This document shows, in pieces, positions 16,149-23,727 of a stretch of DNA of 64,000 nt; the first letter of the stretch is position 1, and the number at the start of each line of letters is the position of its first letter. A program made the position numbers and the translations under genes. This stretch comes from Segatella copri (lineage in GTDB: Bacteria; Bacteroidota; Bacteroidia; Bacteroidales; Bacteroidaceae): assembly GCF_002224675.1 (NCBI RefSeq), contig NZ_NMPZ01000012.1, positions 38,555 through 102,554 of the forward strand, read 5' to 3'. A model generated the notes under the pieces. The model was given only the letters and a program-made list of their open reading frames with translations. It was not told the origin of the DNA and ran no database searches.

Positions 16149-18701
16149 ATGAAGAAAATAATAGTTCTTTTCACTATTCTGTTCGTGGCGTTCCATGCGT
16201 TTGCCCAAGAGAAAATTAGCGGTTATGTAGAAGATTCACTTACACACAATCGCCTGACCAACGTATCGGTTACGCTGCTGCGTAATGGAAAGCCCTTGAA
16301 GTTTACACGCAGCAAGGGAGACGGAACTTTCCTGATTCCCATAGCACAAAAACAAACTGGCGATATGCTGCAAGCTTCCTATATGGGCTATAAAAAGCAA
16401 AAAACGGCGGTTTCATCGGGAAAAGAAACCATCATCAGTATGGCTTCAACAGCTTTTGTCTTGAAGGAAGTACAAGTAAAAGGCTCTCGCATCACGGGTC
16501 GAGACACCATATCTTTTGACCTCACCCGCTTTGCCAACGAACGAGATAACTCACTGAAAGATGTACTGAAAAAGCTGCCAGGCGTGGATATAGAGAAGAA
16601 TGGTCGTATCAACTACAATGGTAAGCCCATCAATCGATTCACTGTGGAAGGTCTCGACCTGACCGGTGGCAAATATAACCAACTAGAGGAGAACATCAAG
16701 GCAAAAGATGTGAAAAAGGCCGAAGTCATCGAGCATGACCAGCCTATCAAGGCGCTCCAGAACAAGACCTTTACAGATAATGTAGCGATGAACATCGCCC
16801 TGAAAGATAGTGCCCGCGACAAACTGATGCCCACCCTCAAGCCTTACATGCTCGTAGGGCATCCGTCCCACGTAGGCGGAAGCATCAACATCATGCAAAT
16901 TGGCAAGAAGAAACAGATGATGTATGATGCAGAATACGACAGAACAGGCAAAAATCTCGGCTATGCACTTAACCAACTCGCATCTTACAGCAATCGTCTG
17001 GCTCCAGCCTCCCTTCCATCATGGATATCAGTACCATCGCTTGACGCTCCTATCGACGAAGAACGCCTGCGCTTCAACACCTCGCAAAAATACTCCATCA
17101 ACCATATCAAGAAGAACAAGGACGATGCAGAGACTCGCATAGAAGCCAACTATCTTCGTACGGTAACCCGACAAGAGCGAGAGAACATAAGTATCTACGA
17201 CCTCGGCGGCGAAGCTCCTACAGTTACCACGGAGCATAACCACAAGACAATGATCAGCGATGCCTTCAATCTGCAATGGGAGAACAAGGTAAACAAGGCT
17301 GAGCATTATGGCAACGAGAGTATCAGCCTCAGCGCAGCACAAAGCGACGGTTTGTCAAACATCAACGACACGCTTACCCAACGTGTCCGCATCCCAAAGC
17401 TCGACCTCTCGGCAAGTATCTACCGTCTTCTCGTCTTCAAGAAAAGTCAACTCTCCTGGCGTAGCACTGCCGACTATCACCATGGTGTGGCGGACCTCTA
17501 CGTTAACGACGAACGCAATCGCATCCGCACCAACCTTTGGCATACAGCCCACGCCTTACAGTGGATGAAGAATCGCTTCCACTGGACACAGGAATATAGA
17601 ATGAGTATCGACCTCAACAACATCTATGCGAAATATCAGGAAAGAAGCGATAAAATCGGCAAAAACAACGGATTCATCGAAAATAGTCACGATGAAATCG
17701 GTCAAAACAGCCTTAACATCACAGGGAAGTTCACCCCTTACTGGCAATACAAGACCGAGACGTTCCGTATGTCGTTCTCTCCCGATTTCATCTGGGAACG
17801 CTTCACCTATCCACAGAAAACTCTACTTACCATATCACCCTACCTTTACTTATATAAGAAATTGGATTTCCGTAGAGAGTTGACTATCTACACAGGATAC
17901 AGTACAGGAACAGGCAATGCCACCAACTACGCCATGAAGCAATATCGTCAAAGTTATCGCTCTTGGTACACTTCGAGCGACATCATTCCGATAACTCGCT
18001 CTCTTTATGGCAAGTTGAGTTACGACTACAAGCGCCCTATCAAGGAAATCTTCTTCAGCGCATCGGTCAATGCCAGCAAAAACTGGATGAACACGGCATC
18101 CGACCTACGCATCGTGGATGGCAAATACTATACCTCATTATATAAGCAGGACAGCAAGAGCAACAATCTAGGAGCATCACTCTACATATCGAAGGGCTTC
18201 TACGACCTGCATCTGAAAACCCGCCTGGAGGGCAGTTACAACTACAGCAAGGGTGAGCAATACAGCAGCGGCAATGCCATCAGCTACACCGCCGACAACT
18301 ATACAGTGAAGCCCAGCATAGACTTCTCGCCATCTTGGTGTGCCTTTAGCTATGAGGGAGAATTCTCTTTTTACAACTCGAAACGCCAGAAAATGGCGAA
18401 GTCATCGTTATTTAATTGGCGCCAAAGCGTATCTGCCACCGCTACCATCAGCCATGTGGACCTCTCCTTCTCGCTCGTACATTATCACAATGAGCTGCAA
18501 GAGGGCAACCACCTAAACACCCTCCTTGGCGATGCATCGGCAGTTTGGAGAATGAAAAAGCTCCGCCTTTCAGCAGAGCTTCGAAACCTTTTCAACAAGA
18601 AGAACTATATGGAAACCATCTATAGCGGCATCAGTACATTGACCGACAGCTATCAGCTTCGCCCCCGCGAACTGATGATTTCCGCCCAGTATTCCTTCTA
18701 A
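16149..18701 (+). CDS. TonB-dependent receptor-like outer-membrane barrel, copy 1
   Basis: 850 residues with a signal peptide (ends AFHAFAQ). Residues 22-95 are a carboxypeptidase-regulatory-like beta-sandwich (GYVEDSLTHNRLTNVSVTLL). Then comes a plug-like domain (LKDVLKKLPGVDIEKNGRI, VEGLDLTG) and a long beta barrel ending in SAQYSF, with the terminal Phe expected for barrel insertion. There is no lipoprotein SusD partner, so this is the GLPGLI-associated type rather than SusC. From residue 89 it differs from the copy at 23728 by only about 16 residues. It is in an operon with GLPGLI protein 1. Confidence 0.85.
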   Translation: MKKIIVLFTILFVAFHAFAQEKISGYVEDSLTHNRLTNVSVTLLRNGKPLKFTRSKGDGTFLIPIAQKQTGDMLQASYMGYKKQKTAVSSGKETIISMASTAFVLKEVQVKGSRITGRDTISFDLTRFANERDNSLKDVLKKLPGVDIEKNGRINYNGKPINRFTVEGLDLTGGKYNQLEENIKAKDVKKAEVIEHDQPIKALQNKTFTDNVAMNIALKDSARDKLMPTLKPYMLVGHPSHVGGSINIMQIGKKKQMMYDAEYDRTGKNLGYALNQLASYSNRLAPASLPSWISVPSLDAPIDEERLRFNTSQKYSINHIKKNKDDAETRIEANYLRTVTRQERENISIYDLGGEAPTVTTEHNHKTMISDAFNLQWENKVNKAEHYGNESISLSAAQSDGLSNINDTLTQRVRIPKLDLSASIYRLLVFKKSQLSWRSTADYHHGVADLYVNDERNRIRTNLWHTAHALQWMKNRFHWTQEYRMSIDLNNIYAKYQERSDKIGKNNGFIENSHDEIGQNSLNITGKFTPYWQYKTETFRMSFSPDFIWERFTYPQKTLLTISPYLYLYKKLDFRRELTIYTGYSTGTGNATNYAMKQYRQSYRSWYTSSDIIPITRSLYGKLSYDYKRPIKEIFFSASVNASKNWMNTASDLRIVDGKYYTSLYKQDSKSNNLGASLYISKGFYDLHLKTRLEGSYNYSKGEQYSSGNAISYTADNYTVKPSIDFSPSWCAFSYEGEFSFYNSKRQKMAKSSLFNWRQSVSATATISHVDLSFSLVHYHNELQEGNHLNTLLGDASAVWRMKKLRLSAELRNLFNKKNYMETIYSGISTLTDSYQLRPRELMISAQYSF

Positions 18702-18706
18702 ACAAA

Positions 18707-18740
18707 AATACCCATCTCAGAAAAGAGACGGGTGTTTTTT
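18707..18740 (+). terminator. Terminator of barrel copy 1
   Basis: AATACCC (18707-18713) pairs with GGGTGTT (18730-18736), with an inner TCTC/GAGA helix and a following T-run. It is homologous to the terminator at 26337, with compensatory stem changes. Confidence 0.8.
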
Positions 18741-18792
18741 GTTGTTGATATCAGGAGTTTTATATTTATATACTGTATCCCCCTATGAGTAC

Positions 18793-18820
18793 TTATTTCT
18801 GCTTCAGATAATTCAACTGA
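18793..18820 (-). pseudogene. Scar of a GH3-type gene 3' end
   Basis: On the minus strand this reads QLNYLKQK-stop, the same last eight residues and stop position as the GH3 gene at 26603. 18797-18820 matches 26607-26630 at 23 of 24 bases. Further upstream the similarity is lost and a stop occurs in frame. It sits after barrel copy 1 exactly where the intact GH3 gene sits after barrel copy 2. Confidence 0.6.
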
Positions 18821-18896
18821 CCGTCATTATTCTGTTTACCTTTTCCCTATCTCTGCGTCTTACTCGTAAATAAGCATAAAAAAATAAATAGAGAAC

Positions 18897-19721
18897 ATGA
18901 AAAAGATTCTAATGATTCTTGCAGCCATCCTCGCCTTAGGCAGCCTGACCGCAAAAGCACAGATGAGATCGGGCGTGGACACACTCACCCTCGACCAAGT
19001 GAAGTATCGCATCACCTACGATGCAAAACAGGTAAACGACACCACACAAATACCATATATTTATCGCAAGGCACAGATGCGACTCGACATCGGTAGCAAC
19101 ATCACTCACTTCTATAACCAGTCCAAGGAGCAATGGGAACAGCAAGTCTTACAAATGATACTTTCAGGCGGTGTCATTGACCTAAGAAAAGCCGAGCCGG
19201 TAAAATGCATGGACTTTGAATTCCTCAAGAACTACCCAAAGAACGGTCTGACCCTATTTCAAGAATCGTGGGTTTTGACAACCTATCACTGCATCGAAAA
19301 GGCCGAGACTCCCGATTGGCAACTCATCCCAGACAGCACTACAACCATCATCGGCTATCATTGCCAACTCGCCAAGACCAACTTCAAGGGAAGAACTTGG
19401 TTAGCTTGGTATGCTGAGGATATCCCTGTGCCAGAAGGTCCTTGGAAACTCTGCGGTCTGCCAGGTCTTATACTCCGTGCCTACGATGCACAGCAACAAT
19501 TCTATCTCAACGCCATCGGGCTGGAAGACCTGAAAGGCAAGGAGACTCTCAAATACGCCAAGCCAGAAAAGGCTGAGAAAGTTTCCCAGTCTGACCTCAC
19601 CAAAATCAAGCAGAGAGACGATGGAAGTGAGATGCTAAGAGATGAAAAATGGACAGATGAGAATGGAAAACCTATCAAACCAAAAGCAAGGAAACGTGTT
19701 TTCAATCCAATCGAGCGATAG
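18897..19721 (+). CDS. GLPGLI family secreted protein 2
   Basis: 274 residues with a signal peptide ending near LTAKAQ. It carries TTIIGYHCQLAKTNFKGR, then TWLAWYAEDIPVPEGPWKL and CGLPGLILRAYD, and ends RVFNPIER like protein 1. It stands alone between terminators, with no clear promoter in the 150 bases before it. The function of the family is unknown; the shared Cys and the Trp-rich core suggest a common fold with proteins 1 and 3. Confidence 0.85.
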   Translation: MKKILMILAAILALGSLTAKAQMRSGVDTLTLDQVKYRITYDAKQVNDTTQIPYIYRKAQMRLDIGSNITHFYNQSKEQWEQQVLQMILSGGVIDLRKAEPVKCMDFEFLKNYPKNGLTLFQESWVLTTYHCIEKAETPDWQLIPDSTTTIIGYHCQLAKTNFKGRTWLAWYAEDIPVPEGPWKLCGLPGLILRAYDAQQQFYLNAIGLEDLKGKETLKYAKPEKAEKVSQSDLTKIKQRDDGSEMLRDEKWTDENGKPIKPKARKRVFNPIER

Positions 19722-19735
19722 GGACATCTCAAAGG

Positions 19736-19787
19736 CTTTCCATTTCAGATTTTTGCGAGTTTCTACAAAAATCTGAAATAGAAAGCT
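19736..19787 (+). terminator. Long hairpin after GLPGLI 2
   Basis: Two 20-base arms, 19736-19755 and 19768-19787, pair with a single mismatch around a 12-nt loop and are followed by TTATTTTCTTG. Probably a terminator, but unusually long for one. Confidence 0.65.
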
Positions 19788-19794
19788 TATTTTC

Positions 19795-19825
19795 TTGTTC
19801 TTATCGACAATTTATTGTACTTTTG
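19795..19825 (+). promoter_or_regulatory. Promoter of the TPR/LuxR-like regulator
   Basis: CTTG (19795-19798), 19 bases, TACTTTTG (19818-19825), which lies 53 bases before the ATG. Confidence 0.6.
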
Positions 19826-19878
19826 CAAAAAGATTTCTGAAACAACAAATGTAAAGTTGATAATTTGACGATAACAAT

Positions 19879-21507
19879 ATGATTTATACAAGCAAGAAAA
19901 TCATCATATTTCTGTTCACTATCATACAGCTAGCCATTCTCTCTAGTTGCATGGACTCAGGATATCGCCTATCCTTCCCTGAGATAGACGATCTTGCCGA
20001 CGAATACCCAGCACAAGCCAAGGTATTCCTCTCTCGTGCTGACAGCAACGACAACAAAGGCTACTATAAGCTCTTAACAGCCAAGATAGAGTATCAACTC
20101 AATGGTTACATCTATAAAGAAAACTACATAGACGATGCCATCAACATCTTCGTGAACGAAAAGGATGACCCCCTTCTTGCACGTTCCTTATATTATAAGG
20201 GAGCCTCGATACTCAACAACTATCGAGATACCGCAAAAGCCATCAAATGGTTCTCACAGGCCATCGCCTACGATAGCAACATGAGAGAAAAGGAGAAGCT
20301 GGATATGTACGACATATTGTGTCGCATTACCCACCAAAACATTTACACCGTAGAGTTAGAAGACGAGGCTCGCCAAACCAACAATATCCGCTACCGTGCC
20401 TGGGCACTACTCTATCGCAGCATCAACAACCAGGATCAGGAACTTGCCAACCAAGCTTTCGAAGTAGCCAATCAAATCAAAGAGAACAAGGACAGTACCT
20501 TGGGACCCATGTACTATCATTACTTCCAAGCCTTGATGGACAGGGGCAATGTGCCTGATTCCATCTTGATAAGCTATGCAAAGAAAGCGCAAGACAATTT
20601 CGGAGTAAAATACGACAACAACATCGATTTCTATCGCTTGCTCACAAGAAACAGCAAGGAAACCCATGCCTTCGCCATGCAGCATATCAAAGAAGAATAT
20701 AACATAAATCAGGAACTCATAAAGTCATGGGGATCCTATTTCTTTGCTTTAGGATATAAGTATTATCTCCCCTTATATTTTCTCTCCCTACAAAAAGGAG
20801 ATACGCTCATGGCAAACCGTGTTGCCCACGAATTACGACAAGAAGCTCCTTTGCTTGTCAAAGACGAAAACTCAGAAAAGGAAAATCAAGTAAAACTGAT
20901 GTACGAGGGTGGTAACACCCGTTATCGCTATGAAAAGGTTAAGACCTATATATTTGTAGGAATCATCATCGTGCTCATCATTCTCCTGACGATGACTTAC
21001 CTCTCCATTTCCAGAATCCGAAAGGCTCACCAAACGATTAAGAACTTGCATGAGTCACTGCACCAGTTAAAAGATGTGGAGAACTCTTCATTATCGGAGC
21101 AATGCGAACGATTAAACCACGAAATCACCACCCAGCTTCGCAAACTGAAACGCCGTGACAAGGACATCGAGGAATACAAGGCTCAAATTACCGAGCTCAC
21201 AGACATCAGCCAAGGCTTGGTGTATTATTCGATGACGATACAAAATCAAAACATCAGCCAGATAGGTAAGCAAGGCATCCGACAACTTCTCGCCAGCTTC
21301 AAGGTGATAGACGAGAAGTATAGCGAACGATTGGAGAACTACGACTTGAATCCATCACAAAGCCTCTTCTGCATCCTCTACCATATCGGCAAGAGCGATG
21401 AGGAAGTGATGCAAATATTGCAATACTCTCTCTCGAATATCAGGGTAAGAAAGTCGAGAATCAAGAGTGACACTGGAGTAGAGTCGTTCGATGACATCAT
21501 CAGATAA
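19879..21507 (+). CDS. Membrane-anchored TPR regulator with LuxR-like C-terminus
   Basis: 542 residues. A lipoprotein-like signal (LAILSSC, Cys near residue 24) is followed by TPR-type helical repeats (about 40-340), a membrane segment near 357-378 (YIFVGIIIVLIILLTMTYL), a coiled coil (about 385-455) and a C-terminal region (NPSQSLFCILYHIGKSDEEV, then LSNIRVRKSRIKSDTG) that resembles a degenerate LuxR/GerE helix-turn-helix. Such TPR-TM-HTH proteins occur in Bacteroidota and are thought to sense from the periplasm and act directly on DNA. It lies inside the GLPGLI island, so the neighbours are the likely targets. Confidence 0.7.
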   Translation: MIYTSKKIIIFLFTIIQLAILSSCMDSGYRLSFPEIDDLADEYPAQAKVFLSRADSNDNKGYYKLLTAKIEYQLNGYIYKENYIDDAINIFVNEKDDPLLARSLYYKGASILNNYRDTAKAIKWFSQAIAYDSNMREKEKLDMYDILCRITHQNIYTVELEDEARQTNNIRYRAWALLYRSINNQDQELANQAFEVANQIKENKDSTLGPMYYHYFQALMDRGNVPDSILISYAKKAQDNFGVKYDNNIDFYRLLTRNSKETHAFAMQHIKEEYNINQELIKSWGSYFFALGYKYYLPLYFLSLQKGDTLMANRVAHELRQEAPLLVKDENSEKENQVKLMYEGGNTRYRYEKVKTYIFVGIIIVLIILLTMTYLSISRIRKAHQTIKNLHESLHQLKDVENSSLSEQCERLNHEITTQLRKLKRRDKDIEEYKAQITELTDISQGLVYYSMTIQNQNISQIGKQGIRQLLASFKVIDEKYSERLENYDLNPSQSLFCILYHIGKSDEEVMQILQYSLSNIRVRKSRIKSDTGVESFDDIIR

Positions 21508-21638
21508 GCACTCCCATCATTTTTCCGCTATGCTCCATTAAGTTATCGAAGCATTACAAAAAGCTTGTATTTTAAGTTTTTCCTAATCGTAACTCTCTCG
21601 TTATCAACATATCTATTCTCACTGGCATGTAATTCCGA

Positions 21639-21670
21639 TTTGGCTATATCTATCATTTGTGTTACCTTTG
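21639..21670 (+). promoter_or_regulatory. Promoter of the second GLPGLI operon
   Basis: TTTG (21639-21642), 20 bases, TACCTTTG (21663-21670), 27 bases before the ATG at 21698. It lies inside a longer open frame, so the start at 21698 is preferred. Confidence 0.78.
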
Positions 21671-21697
21671 CATCCGAAATTAAAACATCAAACGACT

Positions 21698-22534
21698 ATG
21701 AGAAGAATAACATTATTATTAGCAGCCATACTCACAGTATGCAGCTTGAATGCTCAGAAAGGCAACAAAAATGAGAAAGTGGTCAATATTGACAAGGTAA
21801 ACTATCGCATCACCTACAATGGGAAAATGGTACCAGATACCACAACAGTTCCCTACAACTATTGGGAGAGCGAAATGCGACTGGACATCGGTAGCAAGAC
21901 AACTCATTTCTATGATAGAACCAAGCAAATATCCGATTCTATCATGGATGAACAAGCTAAGACTGGGCAATATGACATGAGTAAAATTCCTAGAGGTGGC
22001 AGAATCCATTGGGAATTTTACAAGAACTATCCATCAAAGGGGCAAACCACTTTACTGGATAAAGTCCTTGGTAACTATTACCAATGTACAGAACAATTAG
22101 AGGTACCAAACTGGCAGCTTATCCCAGATAGCACGACTACCATCATTGGCTATAAATGCCTGTTGGCAAAAGCACTCTTCAAAGGCAGAACCTGGTATGC
22201 CTGGTACTCAGAAGACATACCTATAAGCGAAGGACCTTGGAAAATTTCCGGACTGCCTGGTCTTGTTCTACTTGCTTACGACCAGAACAAACAATACATA
22301 TTCAATGCTATCGGTATGAGCACATTGAATGGGACCGAAAGCATAACTTTCACGGAAAAGGCAAGAGAGAAAGTAACACAGAAAGAGTTAAGAGAGGCTA
22401 AGCATAAATTTGATGGCGCAGAAGCTCTCAAAGCAACAGCGAGAAAAACTGGATTTACGTTTAAGAAATTACCCGAAGGTGCCATCAAGGCTCTAAACCG
22501 AAGCAACAAGGGCAACCCTATCGAGCTGGAGTAA
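21698..22534 (+). CDS. GLPGLI family secreted protein 3
   Basis: 278 residues from the ATG at 21698, with signal peptide MRRITLLLAAILTVCSLNAQ. The family core reads TTIIGYKCLLAKALFKGR, then TWYAWYSEDIPISEGPWKI and SGLPGLVLLAYD. The C-terminus is basic and ends GNPIELE. It is first in an operon with the TPR protein (58-base gap) and barrel copy 2 (13-base gap after that). Family function is not established. Confidence 0.86.
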   Translation: MRRITLLLAAILTVCSLNAQKGNKNEKVVNIDKVNYRITYNGKMVPDTTTVPYNYWESEMRLDIGSKTTHFYDRTKQISDSIMDEQAKTGQYDMSKIPRGGRIHWEFYKNYPSKGQTTLLDKVLGNYYQCTEQLEVPNWQLIPDSTTTIIGYKCLLAKALFKGRTWYAWYSEDIPISEGPWKISGLPGLVLLAYDQNKQYIFNAIGMSTLNGTESITFTEKAREKVTQKELREAKHKFDGAEALKATARKTGFTFKKLPEGAIKALNRSNKGNPIELE

Positions 22535-22592
22535 CTCCAGCTCGATTAACTGATCGTATTCTACATCATAACAACAAACGAACAATATAAGA

Positions 22593-23714
22593 ATGAAAAG
22601 ATTTATATTCATCATCTGTTTGGTATTCCTTGGAATCATCGGAATATCAGCCAAGAAAGAACAAACTCCCATCCATCGCTTGATACTGCAGGGCGACAGT
22701 TGCATGAACGAGCATGACTCGTACCATGCCATCACCTATTACCAGCAATATATCAATGAGCATCCACACGATTTGAATGTTCTCAGAAAGCTCGCTTCTT
22801 GCTATCGTCTTCGTGGCGACAACAAGAAGTGCATCGCCTGCATGGATAGCATTCCTAACGACAGTCTCAACCATGAAGACTTGCGTATGATGTTCTATTC
22901 CTATCTTAATCTTGGCGATAAAAAAAAGGTAGAATTATATGGCATGACTATCTATGGCAAATACCCATACGACGGGGAGGTATTTGCCACCCTACTTCAG
23001 CAATGGAACAACTATGGGGAGCCTGAAAGCGTTTCAGCATTCGCCTTGTCGTATGTTGAAAAACGTGACTCCACGAACATTCTCATCAACAAGGAGCTTG
23101 CCTATTCACTCTATTTACAGCTTAGATACGAGCAAGCCATCCCTAGATACAAGAAGCTTATAGCCGATGGATTCGACAATTTTGAGTCTAACCTCGTCAT
23201 AGGATTGTGCTATTATAACTTGGAAAAGTACCGAGAAGCCTATATCTATCTGAACAAGGCGGCAGAGATGAAGAAAGACAACCCAAATATGAACTGTCTC
23301 TTCTACTTGGGCATGACTTGCAAGAAGATTTCCGAACAGACTAAGAACATCGTGGAAAAGGAAACCCTGGCAAGACACGCCATCATCAACCTGGAACGGT
23401 CTATAACCGTGGCTTACCCTCGCAGTCGTGGACTATATGTAAACCAGCAACTTGCTGAGCTTTATTACTATAAAATGGAATACGAGAATGCAGGTCATGC
23501 CTTCGCCCAGTGCATCGAATATGATGACGAGGACGATCCTCACAACTATTATAATGCTGCGCAAATGTATATCGGAGCCAAGATGAAGCCACAGGCAAAA
23601 CTCTATCTCCAGATGTTCTTGGCAAAAGCTGATAAGTTGAAGGATGAAAAGGAAAAAGCTAAACTTACAGCGAAAGTAAAGGAGCAACTAAAAGGTTTGC
23701 AAACAGATAAATAG
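22593..23714 (+). CDS. Secreted TPR-repeat protein
   Basis: 373 residues with a hydrophobic signal sequence (FIFIICLVFLGIIGISA) and no lipobox Cys. The rest is made of about eight TPR-like helical pairs, for example YHAITYYQQYINEHPHDLNV, ESNLVIGLCYYNLEKYREAY and PHNYYNAAQMYIGAKMKPQA. It probably acts as a periplasmic scaffold. It is co-transcribed with GLPGLI 3 and barrel copy 2, which suggests that the three work together; copy 1 of the operon lacks it. Confidence 0.75.
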   Translation: MKRFIFIICLVFLGIIGISAKKEQTPIHRLILQGDSCMNEHDSYHAITYYQQYINEHPHDLNVLRKLASCYRLRGDNKKCIACMDSIPNDSLNHEDLRMMFYSYLNLGDKKKVELYGMTIYGKYPYDGEVFATLLQQWNNYGEPESVSAFALSYVEKRDSTNILINKELAYSLYLQLRYEQAIPRYKKLIADGFDNFESNLVIGLCYYNLEKYREAYIYLNKAAEMKKDNPNMNCLFYLGMTCKKISEQTKNIVEKETLARHAIINLERSITVAYPRSRGLYVNQQLAELYYYKMEYENAGHAFAQCIEYDDEDDPHNYYNAAQMYIGAKMKPQAKLYLQMFLAKADKLKDEKEKAKLTAKVKEQLKGLQTDK

Positions 23715-23727
23715 AAAAAGGCGAATT

